Shown here: in pieces, positions 17,275 to 25,492 of the stretch | Position numbering within the stretch: the stretch's first letter is position 1 | How the letters are laid out: each line of letters begins with the position of its first letter | From: AM-2324 sp042091035 | GTDB lineage: Bacteria > Bacteroidota > Bacteroidia > Chitinophagales > Saprospiraceae | Length of the DNA stretch: 64,000 nt | Assembly: GCA_042091035.1 (NCBI GenBank) | Contig: JBELIG010000002.1 | Span: 9,245 to 73,244, forward strand | Reading direction: 5' to 3' | The notes under the pieces: generated by a model | Seen by the model: only the letters and a program-made list of their open reading frames with translations | What the model was told of the DNA's origin: nothing | Database searches by the model: none | Made by a program: the position numbers and the translations under genes

Positions 17275-18387
17275 ATGAAATCAACACCATTGACTCAAGT
17301 CCACATCGATTTAGATGCAAAAATGGCGGAGTTTGCCGGATATAATATGCCCATTCAGTATGCCGGAATAACAGAAGAACACCAAGCAGTAAGAAATAAT
17401 GTAGGTGTCTTTGATGTATCCCATATGGGGGAATTCATAATTAAAGGCAAGGAGGCTCTTGATCTTGTTCAAAAGATCAGTACAAATGATGCCTCAAAAC
17501 TAGAGATCAATCAAGCACAATATTCTTGTATACCCAATATGGATGGAGGTATTGTAGATGATTTCTTGGTGTATCGATTACCAGAAGATAATTGTGCAGC
17601 AGGCGAACAAGCCTTTATGCTTGTTGTAAATGCATCAAACATTGAAAAAGACTGGAACTGGATTGAATCGCACAATTCCTTCGATGCAAAGATGACAAAT
17701 ATATCAGATCAGACTGGCCTTTTAGCAGTTCAAGGACCTAAAGCCATAGAGGCATTACAAGGTCTTTGCGATGTGAATCTATCTGATATTGGTTATTACA
17801 CCTTTCTTAAAGGCACCATTGCAGGTATAGACAATGTAATCATTTCAGCTACAGGGTATACTGGGTCTGGAGGTTTTGAACTTTATTGTCCTTCTGAAAA
17901 CTTAAGAGAACTTTGGGAAGCCATATTTGACCATGGAAAAGACTTAGGTATTAAACCGATAGGACTTGGCGCAAGAGACACACTAAGACTTGAAATGGCC
18001 TTTTGCTTATATGGTAACGACATCGACGACTCTACCTCACCACTTGAGGCAGGATTGGGATGGATCACCAAATTGAAAGCCGAGCATAACGACTTTAACA
18101 ATAAACCTTTTTTCGTTAATCAAAAAGCAGCAGGTATACAGCGTAAACTGGTAGGCTTTGTCCTTGACGGTAGAAGAGTGCCAAGACAGGGTTACAAGAT
18201 TGTAAATGAGCAGGAAGAAGAAATAGGTTATGTTACTTCTGGAACACAAGCACCGAGTCTAGGTCATCCAATTGGACTTGGATATGTACCAAAAGAAATG
18301 GCTAAAATTGGAAATAAATTATTGATAAAAGCTGGAAGAAAGAATATTGAAGCCACTATTGTCAAACCTCCTTTCTATAAAGTCTAA
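17275..18387 (+). CDS. gcvT: Aminomethyltransferase (glycine cleavage T protein)
   Basis: Transfers the methylene group from the lipoyl-carried aminomethyl intermediate (H protein) to tetrahydrofolate, releasing ammonia. The 370 residues match the family in length and landmarks: NMPIQYAGITEEHQAVR near the start, GVFDVSHMGE, the folate-site region GYTGSGGFELYC, and GARDTLRLEMAFCLYGND. The other glycine-cleavage genes are not in this window. Thirteen bases separate it from the upstream isomerase gene, too few for a glycine riboswitch between them, and a terminator follows directly. Confidence 0.97.
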   Translation: MKSTPLTQVHIDLDAKMAEFAGYNMPIQYAGITEEHQAVRNNVGVFDVSHMGEFIIKGKEALDLVQKISTNDASKLEINQAQYSCIPNMDGGIVDDFLVYRLPEDNCAAGEQAFMLVVNASNIEKDWNWIESHNSFDAKMTNISDQTGLLAVQGPKAIEALQGLCDVNLSDIGYYTFLKGTIAGIDNVIISATGYTGSGGFELYCPSENLRELWEAIFDHGKDLGIKPIGLGARDTLRLEMAFCLYGNDIDDSTSPLEAGLGWITKLKAEHNDFNNKPFFVNQKAAGIQRKLVGFVLDGRRVPRQGYKIVNEQEEEIGYVTSGTQAPSLGHPIGLGYVPKEMAKIGNKLLIKAGRKNIEATIVKPPFYKV

Positions 18388-18390
18388 ATA

Positions 18391-18422
18391 AAAAAGGGAT
18401 TGCTTAGCAATCCCTTTTTTTT
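18391..18422. terminator. Bidirectional terminator between gcvT and the 2-hydroxyacid dehydrogenase gene
   Basis: Stem GGGATTGC (18396-18403) / GCAATCCC (18407-18414), loop TTA, with an A-run before and eight T after. The last T residues overlap the minus-strand gene's stop codon. Confidence 0.93.
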
Positions 18423-19368
18423 ATCCAAGAAGCGCAATAATCTTTCGCGCAATTTCTGTTCCAATATTTTCTTGAGCTTGATTGGTAGATGCACCAATAT
18501 GCGGTGTCAACGAGATACCTTCAAAGTTCAAAATATCTTCGCTGGGATGAGGTTCATTTTCAAACACATCAAGTCCCGCTCCAAATAACTTACCCGACTC
18601 AATAGCATTTTTTAAGGCTACTTCACCAACAACACCACCTCTAGAAGCATTGACGAGGACAGCGCTTGGCTTCATTAGAGCCAACTCCTTTTCCCCTATA
18701 ATAGGCTTTCCGCCACTAAAAGGTACATGTAAAGTTATAAAATCACTTTTGGCTAATAAGTCTTCTAACTCTATCGTCTTGATAGGAATGCTAATATCAT
18801 GGCCTGCAATATCAAAATCCAGGGTAGTCTCATTCACAAAAGGATCAGCTGCATATATATTCATCCCCATTCCTACTGCTATCTTAGCGACCTCTTGACC
18901 AATTCGTCCAAAACCTACTATACCAACGGATCGATTCATCAACTCCAAACCCTTGGAAGACTTTTTCTTCAAAGCCTTAAACTCCGTTGATCCTTTTGTT
19001 GGCATTACACGGTTGTTGGTATGGAAAAACCTTGAAACAGTTAAGATATGGGCAAACACGAGCTCAGCCACTGATCTAGAAGAAGCGGCAGGTGTATTTA
19101 TCACTCGAATACCTTTACTCTCTGCATAGGTTACATCGATATTATCGAGACCTACGCCAGCTCTTGCAATTACCTTCAAATTCGATGCCGCATCGATCAG
19201 ATCTGCCCGAACTGTTGTTGCACTTCTGACTATAATGGAATCAAAGGAATTCAATTGACTCATTAAGTCTTCCTGCGCTATTTTATCTGTAACTACTTCA
19301 TGTCCTGCATCTTCTAACATCTTTTTTCCAGCAGGGTGAAGTCCGTCATTAGCTAATATTCTTGCCAT
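18421..19368 (-). CDS. serA: D-3-phosphoglycerate dehydrogenase / D-2-hydroxyacid dehydrogenase
   Basis: A 315-residue NAD-dependent dehydrogenase. The NAD fold is VGIVGFGRIGQEVAKIAVGM (about 148-167). Expected catalytic residues are visible: Arg in NASRGGVV (about 240), Glu in GLDVFENEP, and His in LTPHIGAS. The early segment RAGVGLDNID is typical of SerA. The protein lacks the C-terminal ACT regulatory domain of long SerA enzymes, so serine feedback through that domain is not expected. Serine synthesis is the likely role; another D-2-hydroxyacid substrate cannot be excluded. Single gene, convergent with gcvT. Confidence 0.88.
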   Translation of the reverse strand: MARILANDGLHPAGKKMLEDAGHEVVTDKIAQEDLMSQLNSFDSIIVRSATTVRADLIDAASNLKVIARAGVGLDNIDVTYAESKGIRVINTPAASSRSVAELVFAHILTVSRFFHTNNRVMPTKGSTEFKALKKKSSKGLELMNRSVGIVGFGRIGQEVAKIAVGMGMNIYAADPFVNETTLDFDIAGHDISIPIKTIELEDLLAKSDFITLHVPFSGGKPIIGEKELALMKPSAVLVNASRGGVVGEVALKNAIESGKLFGAGLDVFENEPHPSEDILNFEGISLTPHIGASTNQAQENIGTEIARKIIALLG

Positions 19369-19558
19369 TGTTTTATTTTTCAGAATTAGGCGATTAAGGT
19401 ATTAATAGGCTATGCTTAGTGGAAATTACTTTGTTTAAACCTAAATAAAAAAAATTTATCTTCTATTTTTACAAAAATTATTGCCCATTGCAATTTAAAC
19501 TCCATCACCTAACAACATTAAAGACTTTTTTGTTAATAAACAGCGTTTTAAGTTAATT

Positions 19559-20194
19559 ATGATCGATCCATTTTTATCATACATAAAGGAAAGAATTTCA
19601 GATGGTCTGCCGGGTGTTCCAGCCCACTTCGAAATGGCGCATAAGCTTAGAACCTATACGCCCGGAACTCCAAGTTCAGCTATGAAATCTGCCGTTTGTA
19701 TTTTACTTTTCCCTAATGAGCAGGGCTCATTCAGTTTCACCCTCATGGAACGCACAAGTACAAATAAGCATGACAAACACAAGGGACAAATTTCGCTCCC
19801 TGGCGGCAAAAAAGATGACTCCGATTCAAGTCTTGCCCAAACAGCTTTACGAGAACTCAATGAAGAGGTAGGTGTATTGATAGAAGATGTAGAATTAATT
19901 GGTCAGCTGAGTGAATTGTATATTCCAGTCAGCAACTTTGCTGTTTTTCCATTTATAGGCTCAACAAACAAAAAACCAAGTTATAAGCCACAAGAATCCG
20001 AAGTAAAGGATATATTTGAGGTAGATATCAAGACACTTTTAGACCCTGACAACATAAAATATAAAGACATAAAAATATCAGAGCATATAACTTTAAAAAT
20101 GGTCCCTTATTTTGAACTTGAGGGGCGAGTAGTGTGGGGAGCAACAGCAATGATATTAAGTGAATTGAAAGAAATTATAAAAGAATATTTCTAA
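19559..20194 (+). CDS. Nudix hydrolase, CoA pyrophosphatase type
   Basis: A 211-residue Nudix protein. The Nudix box runs LPGGKKDDSDSSLAQTAL then RELNEEVGV at about 80-106, with REL-EEVG supplying the metal ligands. The preceding TLMERTSTNKHDKHKGQIS matches the extra motif of CoA-diphosphatases (NudL-like), which split CoA and its derivatives into 4'-phosphopantetheine and 3',5'-ADP. Seventeen bases separate it from pyrD downstream, so the two are probably co-transcribed. Substrate assignment rests on the motif only. Confidence 0.9.
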   Translation: MIDPFLSYIKERISDGLPGVPAHFEMAHKLRTYTPGTPSSAMKSAVCILLFPNEQGSFSFTLMERTSTNKHDKHKGQISLPGGKKDDSDSSLAQTALRELNEEVGVLIEDVELIGQLSELYIPVSNFAVFPFIGSTNKKPSYKPQESEVKDIFEVDIKTLLDPDNIKYKDIKISEHITLKMVPYFELEGRVVWGATAMILSELKEIIKEYF

Positions 20195-20211
20195 ACGCAT
20201 AGTCAAAAGGT

Positions 20212-21249
20212 ATGTATAAAACGATCTTAAAACCATTGCTTTTCTCTTTTCAACCAGAAAAAGCACACAAAATAACGATGCAGTTATTTCGTCTTTCTCT
20301 TTCTTTACCATTTGGAAAGAAAATATTTAAGTCCCTATACACGCTTGAAGATAAAAAACTCCAAAGAACACTATTTGGCTTAAATTTTGATAATCCAGTG
20401 GGACTTGCTGCTGGTTTTGACAAAGACGGAAGATATTTCAAAGATCTTGAAAACTTAGGCTTTGGGTTTATAGAAATCGGCACAGTCACCCCCAAACCTC
20501 AAGATGGGAATCCAAAACCTAGACTTTTCCGATTGAAAGAAGATGCTGCACTTATCAACAGAATGGGATTCAACAACGAAGGCTTAGATGCTTTTGTGGA
20601 CCGCATCAAAAAAAGGTCTAACGACAGAATTATAATTGGAGGCAATATAGGCAAGAACAAGGTGACCCCTAATGAAATGGCTTTTAGAGATTATGAAATC
20701 TGCTTCGAGGCTCTATATCCTTATGTAGATTACTTTGTGGTAAACGTTAGCTCTCCAAATACACCGAACCTGAGAGATCTCCAAGAAAAAGAACCACTCA
20801 CAAAACTGCTCAACAGTATTCAAAAGCTAAATCAAGATAAGATTGCTCCAAAACCAATATTATTAAAAATAGCTCCTGACCTAACTGAGGGACAATTGGA
20901 TGATATCATTGATATTGTTTCAGATACAAAAATTGATGGCCTCATTGCTACCAATACAACCATCGACAGGTCCAATCTTTCCACTGATCAGTCAGTAATA
21001 CAACAAATTGGTAATGGAGGACTCAGTGGAGCGCCACTTAGGAACCGTTCGACAGAAATCATTCGTTATATACATACTAAGAGTAATGGATCCATTCCCA
21101 TTGTAGGGGTTGGTGGAATCTCAAAACCAGAGGATGCAATTGAAAAGCTAGAGGCAGGAGCATCTCTTGTTCAGGTTTATTCTGGACTCGTATATTACGG
21201 TCCTGGGCTGATCAGAGATATCAACAAAGCGATTCTAGATAAAGCATAG
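20212..21249 (+). CDS. pyrD: Dihydroorotate dehydrogenase, quinone-dependent (class 2)
   Basis: Membrane-associated FMN enzyme oxidising dihydroorotate to orotate in pyrimidine synthesis, passing electrons to quinone. The 345 residues include the N-terminal helical extension typical of class 2 (residues 1-40, amphipathic and basic), the FMN/substrate region NPVGLAAGFDKDG, the catalytic serine loop NVSSPNTPNLR, and the phosphate-binding GVGGISKPEDA. No partner electron-transfer subunit is needed for this class and none is present. It lies downstream of the Nudix gene. Confidence 0.97.
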   Translation: MYKTILKPLLFSFQPEKAHKITMQLFRLSLSLPFGKKIFKSLYTLEDKKLQRTLFGLNFDNPVGLAAGFDKDGRYFKDLENLGFGFIEIGTVTPKPQDGNPKPRLFRLKEDAALINRMGFNNEGLDAFVDRIKKRSNDRIIIGGNIGKNKVTPNEMAFRDYEICFEALYPYVDYFVVNVSSPNTPNLRDLQEKEPLTKLLNSIQKLNQDKIAPKPILLKIAPDLTEGQLDDIIDIVSDTKIDGLIATNTTIDRSNLSTDQSVIQQIGNGGLSGAPLRNRSTEIIRYIHTKSNGSIPIVGVGGISKPEDAIEKLEAGASLVQVYSGLVYYGPGLIRDINKAILDKA

Positions 21250-21278
21250 CAATTAGACTCCTCGTAAAGGAATCTTAA

Positions 21279-21437
21279 ATGATCGGATTGACCCTAATCT
21301 TGATATCCATCTACGTTTTCAAGACCATAACGAATTTACAAAAAGGTGAATTTGGAATAAAACAAACAAAGGCTTGGACCTTAGTCCTAAGCCTTTGTAG
21401 TATCGTTTATATTATCACAGCAATTTTAAATCGCTGA
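21279..21437 (+). CDS. Small two-helix membrane protein (candidate)
   Basis: A 52-codon open frame between pyrD and nadC. The predicted protein has two hydrophobic helices (residues about 2-17 and 33-50) joined by a polar, lysine-containing loop (NLQKGEFGIKQTK). That composition is typical of real small membrane proteins. It starts 29 bases after pyrD. Against it: a strong hairpin lies inside the frame, no clear ribosome-binding site is visible, and no family is recognised. Confidence 0.5.
   Translation: MIGLTLILISIYVFKTITNLQKGEFGIKQTKAWTLVLSLCSIVYIITAILNR
21367..21397 (-). terminator. Hairpin, probable terminator of nadC, lying within the small open frame
   Basis: Arms CAAAGGCTTGGAC (21367-21379) and the complementary 21384-21397 pair almost perfectly with one bulged base and a four-base loop. 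On the minus strand the hairpin is followed by TTTGTTTGTTTTATT, a T-rich tract suited to end transcription from nadC. There is no T-run on the plus side. Confidence 0.6.
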
Positions 21438-21441
21438 CTTA

Positions 21442-22308
21442 TCATTTCCTAACTTTAAGACTTAAATCCAAAGAAGGAGCGGAGTGCGTAAGAGCTCCTA
21501 CAGAAATAAAATCAACACCGGTTGCTGCTACTTCTTTAAGAACCTCTAAAGTAATACCTCCAGATGCTTCAACTTCTTTTTTCTTGTCTACTCGTGCTAC
21601 TGCAATTCGCATGTCTTCCATACTAAAATTATCCAGCATGACCCGATTAACAGAGTCGTATCCCATAACCAATTCAAGTTCTTCAAGATCCCGAACTTCT
21701 ACTGTCATTTCAAGGCTTTTACCCATTTCTTTCAAGTAGTCCTGAACGCGTTCTATAGCCTCCTGCATGCCTCCTGAGGCATCCACATGATTGTCTTTTA
21801 TCATTATACGATCAAACAGACCAAAACGATAATTGCTACAACCACCTATTTGCACAGCCCATTTCTGTAAGAACCTGTTCAGGGGCATAGTCTTTCGTGT
21901 ATCCAATATTTGTACAGGAAAATCTTTCACAGCATCAGCATACATCCGAGCGGTGGTGGCCACTCCAGACATTCGCTGCATAGTATTCAAGACTAGGCGT
22001 TCTGCCAAAAGGAGTGCTCGACTTTTACAGTGAACCTGAAATGCAATATCTCCATGCTGCACAAAAGAACCATCTTTTTTAAAGATATTGATTCGTGCAT
22101 TGGGATCAACTGCTTTAAAAATATGCTCCATAAGTTCTACCCCTGCCAAGATGCCTTCATCCTTAACTTTGAGGATAGCAGTGTCTTCATCTTCTGCGCC
22201 AACACAAGCCAATGAAGTATGATCTCCATCGCCTTGATCCTCCATCAGTGCATAATCGATGAAGAATTTTAAAAACTGTGTTTTATTATTGAAATCAAGT
22301 TTGTTCAT
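21442..22308 (-). CDS. nadC: Nicotinate-nucleotide pyrophosphorylase (quinolinate phosphoribosyltransferase)
   Basis: Converts quinolinate and PRPP to nicotinate mononucleotide in NAD synthesis. The 288 residues show the family landmarks ALMEDQGDGDHTSLA at the start, the substrate-binding LNTMQRMSGVATTA and DTRKTMPLNRFLQKWAV stretches, IMIKDNHV, and the C-terminal EASGGITLE...GVDFISVGALTHS. It starts ten bases after the barrel-protein gene on the same strand. nadD, which acts on its product, is 33 kb away at 55238. Confidence 0.97.
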   Translation of the reverse strand: MNKLDFNNKTQFLKFFIDYALMEDQGDGDHTSLACVGAEDEDTAILKVKDEGILAGVELMEHIFKAVDPNARINIFKKDGSFVQHGDIAFQVHCKSRALLLAERLVLNTMQRMSGVATTARMYADAVKDFPVQILDTRKTMPLNRFLQKWAVQIGGCSNYRFGLFDRIMIKDNHVDASGGMQEAIERVQDYLKEMGKSLEMTVEVRDLEELELVMGYDSVNRVMLDNFSMEDMRIAVARVDKKKEVEASGGITLEVLKEVAATGVDFISVGALTHSAPSLDLSLKVRK

Positions 22309-22318
22309 ACTCTAATAA

Positions 22319-23083
22319 TTAAAAGGCCATTCCAACAACAATATTAATATTATGTCGAGTAGCCGATGAGTTTTCCTCTTCGATCAAACCATCGACAATT
22401 CTAGAACCGTCATTCTTTGTTATATCAAAAATCGACTGTGCATAAGTAAGTCCAACAAGCAAAGATGTCCCATCTCTAGATGTTCCGGATAGATTATACT
22501 CCATACCGATTCCAAAACCCCAGCTCAAGTCCAAGGGATTAATATCTTTTGAAACGATCTCTTTATAAAAATTGTCCTCGAATCCTTGTACTCCACTTAG
22601 ACCAGTGATATCAGCGAATGCTTTATTCCTGAGGCCAAGTGTAAAAATAGGCGCATCCACAGAGAAACGCATATCCCGTAACTGTAAGATTTCGTCCGTT
22701 AGAATTTTTAGACTTAATGGTACTTGGATATAATTAACCTTATAGCGTATATCTGAAAGTTCCGGCAATGCGTGAAGGATATTATCTGAGAGTTCAGAGT
22801 TGAAGAAATAATCTCCGGGATTATTATGTAATAATCTTCCGCCTTGATTAAGTCCAAGTCCAAGTCCAAAAGAAAATGCAGCCTTTTCGGCAAAGAACAT
22901 ATCGGCCTTGATAGCCATTGCAAAACCAAGATTACTGCCATTGGAGCCAATATCACCGTAATCTGTTGTAAGCCATGAAAAGGTAGGTGCTAATTGAATT
23001 CCAAAACGGGTCTCTGTCTGTGCATTAGTTACTGCACTAAACATACTGCTTATCAAAAGCAATAACAGCCAACTTTTTTTCAT
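22319..23083 (-). CDS. Outer-membrane beta-barrel protein, PorT-like
   Basis: A 254-residue exported protein with signal peptide (1-21, ending TNAQ). The rest alternates hydrophobic and polar residues with glycine-rich strands (FSFGLGLGLNQGG) and ends in an outer-membrane-type terminal strand (NINIVVGMAF). It resembles the PorT / outer-membrane beta-barrel family. Whether it is the T9SS component PorT itself cannot be decided from sequence alone. It lies directly upstream of nadC in the same direction. gldB is divergent to it, a neighbourhood with T9SS/gliding flavour. Confidence 0.78.
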   Translation of the reverse strand: MKKSWLLLLLISSMFSAVTNAQTETRFGIQLAPTFSWLTTDYGDIGSNGSNLGFAMAIKADMFFAEKAAFSFGLGLGLNQGGRLLHNNPGDYFFNSELSDNILHALPELSDIRYKVNYIQVPLSLKILTDEILQLRDMRFSVDAPIFTLGLRNKAFADITGLSGVQGFEDNFYKEIVSKDINPLDLSWGFGIGMEYNLSGTSRDGTSLLVGLTYAQSIFDITKNDGSRIVDGLIEEENSSATRHNINIVVGMAF

Positions 23084-23264
23084 AGGAATGAATTTTAAGC
23101 GTTTGATGAAAATTGAAGATTTAAAAACAATAATAATAGATATTTAGCATTTAATTTAAGAATTTTAGCTTCGAATACATCAAAGATCCAATTTTATGAT
23201 TAACCCATATTCGTATAGGATTATTATTTAAGAGGTGATATAAATTATACTTTAATCAAGAAGG

Positions 23265-24302
23265 ATGATAAAACAAAAATTAGTGTTCCGAGGGTTCTTG
23301 TTCAGTATGATAGTGTTCTCCTTGTACGCTTGTAATAAAGGTCCTAGCAAACCTGATCTTACAGGTATTACGGTAGGAGTAGAGCTAAGACACTTTGAAC
23401 AAGATCTATTCAATATAGATACAAACAATACTGCTGCAGAACTAGATCGACTAATGCAGGATTATCCAGCGTTTTCTGATATCTATTTTGGTCAGCTTTT
23501 TCCTGTCTTCGACTCTGTTTTATTCCCAGAAGGTCCAACAGTTATAATCAATGGTTTTCTATCGGATTCTATGGTTCTTGTTATGTATGAACAGAGCCAA
23601 GAATTATACAAAGACTTATCCGGAAATGCATTTGAAGAAGCATTTAAGTATTTCAAGTATTATTTTCCAGATAGACAGGTCCCTGATATTACAACATTTG
23701 TATCAGAATATACGGTTTCCAATTTCATCTACGCTGAAAATTCACTTGCAGTCGGGCTCGATTTCTTTTTAGGTGCTGATTACCCCTATTTACTTTTAAA
23801 TGCTGGTAATCCGAATTTCTCAAATTACTTGAGCCAACATTACAACAAGGACTATATTGTACGAAATACGCTCTATCCTCTTATTGATGATATGAATGCA
23901 GAAAAAGCAGATCGTAAGCTCATCGATTATATGCTTGACAATGGCAAAGAACTTTACATTTTAGATGCATTGCTTCCAGAGCTATCGGATACTGTTATCC
24001 ATCAATATAGCAAGGAAAAAATGGATTGGGTAGCTTCTAATGAGTCTAATATTTATGCGCATTTGATTGATCAAGAACTTCTATATTCAACCCTTTGGCA
24101 GGATTTTAGAAAACTAGTTGACCATAGTCCTAATGCGTCTGGGATGCCCGCAGAGGCTCCGGGAAGAACAGCCAACTATATTGGATATAGAATGGTAGAT
24201 GCATACATGAGAAATAACCCAGAAACTACTTTTGAGGATTTGTTAAAACTTAATGACGCTCAAGAGTTTCTTGCACGATCAAAATACAGACCAAGCCGAT
24301 AA
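23265..24302 (+). CDS. gldB: Gliding motility lipoprotein GldB-like
   Basis: A 345-residue lipoprotein with attachment cysteine C23 (SLYAC). The N-terminal mature segment RHFEQDLFNID, followed by LDRLMQDYPAFSDIY, and the later DFFLGADYPY and FLARSKYRPSR, resemble GldB, a lipoprotein required for gliding and for stability of the GldK-N/T9SS machinery in Flavobacterium. GldB has a zinc-peptidase-like (DUF2268-type) architecture; the HQYSKEKMDWV stretch falls where that family is helical, and I see no intact HExxH. Single gene with its own terminator. Confidence 0.85.
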   Translation: MIKQKLVFRGFLFSMIVFSLYACNKGPSKPDLTGITVGVELRHFEQDLFNIDTNNTAAELDRLMQDYPAFSDIYFGQLFPVFDSVLFPEGPTVIINGFLSDSMVLVMYEQSQELYKDLSGNAFEEAFKYFKYYFPDRQVPDITTFVSEYTVSNFIYAENSLAVGLDFFLGADYPYLLLNAGNPNFSNYLSQHYNKDYIVRNTLYPLIDDMNAEKADRKLIDYMLDNGKELYILDALLPELSDTVIHQYSKEKMDWVASNESNIYAHLIDQELLYSTLWQDFRKLVDHSPNASGMPAEAPGRTANYIGYRMVDAYMRNNPETTFEDLLKLNDAQEFLARSKYRPSR

Positions 24303-24303
24303 G

Positions 24304-24341
24304 AAAAAAGCCAGTTGAACATATTCAACTGGCTTTTTTTT
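24304..24341. terminator. Bidirectional terminator between gldB and the HIT gene
   Basis: Stem GCCAGTTGAA (24310-24319) / TTCAACTGGC (24324-24333), with an A-run before and eight T after. Confidence 0.93.
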
Positions 24342-24735
24342 ATTCAAACCTTTCGGCAATTTGTGCTGCTATTATTTGGAAATCTTTGGGTTCAAGTCCA
24401 TCAATAGGATTTGTAAAATCCATATCACTTAAGGAATTGATGGGTATTAAGTGGATATGTGTGTGTGGTACTTCTAGTCCGATAATTGATACTCCTATTC
24501 GTTTACAATCAATAACCTGCTTCATTGCTTTTCCTACGCGTTTTGCAAAAAGCATAAGACCTGCAAGTGCATCATCTTCCAAATCGAAGACATAGTCAAT
24601 TTCTCTTTTCGGAATCACCAAAGTATGCCCTTTTTGCAAAGGACGGATATCTAGAAATGCGAAATAATCTTCAGACTCTGCAATCTTGTAACAGGGAATT
24701 TCACCTGCTATAATCTTTGAAAAGATACCAGCCAT
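24340..24735 (-). CDS. HIT-family nucleotide hydrolase
   Basis: A 131-residue histidine-triad protein; the triad HTHIHLIP (about residues 91-98) supplies the catalytic histidine of this nucleotidyl-hydrolase family (Hint type, acting on AMP-N-linked substrates). The N-terminus IFSKIIAGEIPCYKIAES and FLDIRPLQKGHTLVIPKRE are classic HIT segments. It abuts greA with a one-base overlap, implying one transcript. The physiological substrate is unknown. Confidence 0.95.
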   Translation of the reverse strand: MAGIFSKIIAGEIPCYKIAESEDYFAFLDIRPLQKGHTLVIPKREIDYVFDLEDDALAGLMLFAKRVGKAMKQVIDCKRIGVSIIGLEVPHTHIHLIPINSLSDMDFTNPIDGLEPKDFQIIAAQIAERFE

Positions 24736-25208
24736 TAGATTGTGATTTCAAGGATTTCAAATTTCATCATTCCACCTGGAGTTGTTATTTCCGTAACATC
24801 TCCAACCTTCCTTCCTAATAAACCTTCACCAATAGGGGAGCCTATTGAGATCTTTTTCTCCTTAAGGTTAGCCTCTGACTCTGCAACAAGCTGATAAGTG
24901 AATTCTTTTTTCATTTTCAAATTCATAATACGCACTTTAGAAAGTACTCGTACTTCTGAATTATCCAACTGACTTGTATCAAGTACTCTGGCAGTAGCCA
25001 TTACAGTTTCTAACTGATTGATCTTTAACTCTAGTAAACCCTGCGCGTCTTTAGCAGCATCGTACTCTGCATTTTCAGACAAATCGCCTTTTTCTCTTGC
25101 CTCAGCAATTGCTTTAGCAGCTTCAGTCCTACCACGTGTTTTAAGATCGTCCAACTGTGCCACAAGGTTGTCGTATCCTTCTTGTGACAAATAGGTTACA
25201 TTAGACAT
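24735..25208 (-). CDS. greA: Transcription elongation factor GreA
   Basis: Rescues backtracked RNA polymerase by stimulating cleavage of the nascent 3' end. The 157 residues have the N-terminal coiled coil (about 8-75) whose tip carries the acidic pair in EKGDLSENAEYDAAKDAQ, and the C-terminal globular domain ending GGMMKFEILEI. ATG 25208 (MSNVTYLSQEGY) is chosen; a TTG three codons upstream is in frame but unlikely. The gene shares a transcript with the HIT gene. A 150-160 base leader with two hairpins precedes it. Confidence 0.96.
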   Translation of the reverse strand: MSNVTYLSQEGYDNLVAQLDDLKTRGRTEAAKAIAEAREKGDLSENAEYDAAKDAQGLLELKINQLETVMATARVLDTSQLDNSEVRVLSKVRIMNLKMKKEFTYQLVAESEANLKEKKISIGSPIGEGLLGRKVGDVTEITTPGGMMKFEILEITI

Positions 25209-25366
25209 ATTCTTCAATTTTAAATTAAAAAATTCTAAACCCTAAGTTCTTTGAAACTTAGCAAGCCAGTCATTCCAATAATGTTTTGGAGAGGAAACAG
25301 CCGACAGCAGGATCGCCATCTAGTTTAGAAAAAAATAAGGCTTCCAACATGATTGAAGGAATCCTT
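25209..25366 (-). ncRNA. Structured 5' leader of greA (possible attenuator or short RNA source)
   Basis: From the predicted start near 25364 to the ATG there are about 155 untranslated bases. The leader begins with a hairpin (25341-25358) followed by CCTTATTTTTTT. It contains a GC-richer core (25285-25320) and ends with a perfect seven-base-pair hairpin CTAAGTT/AACTTAG (25242-25261) followed by a T-rich tract. Two hairpin-plus-T units in one leader suggest premature termination or RNA-level control. Confidence 0.45.
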
Positions 25367-25370
25367 TAAA

Positions 25371-25402
25371 CAAATTTAATTTTTTTCTTTGGTTTTATCA
25401 AA
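25371..25402 (-). promoter_or_regulatory. Promoter of greA (Bacteroidota consensus)
   Basis: On the minus strand, TTTG (25402-25399), 20 bases, then TAAATTTG (25378-25371). This is an exact match to the Bacteroidota primary-sigma consensus TTTG-N19-21-TAnnTTTG. Confidence 0.8.
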
Positions 25403-25437
25403 TTAATCTTATTTCTATTTAATCTATTCTATTAAAA

Positions 25438-25468
25438 TAAAAAAGGCTGACTCTCAATGAGTCAGCCT
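25438..25468 (-). terminator. Terminator of the receptor/secreted protein/PorV operon
   Basis: Stem AGGCTGACTC (25444-25453) / GAGTCAGCCT (25459-25468) with a five-base loop, followed on the minus strand by a T-run (25443-25438). It lies 24 bases after the PorV-like gene's stop. Confidence 0.92.
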
Positions 25469-25492
25469 CTTTTATTATCTGTATCAGCTACT

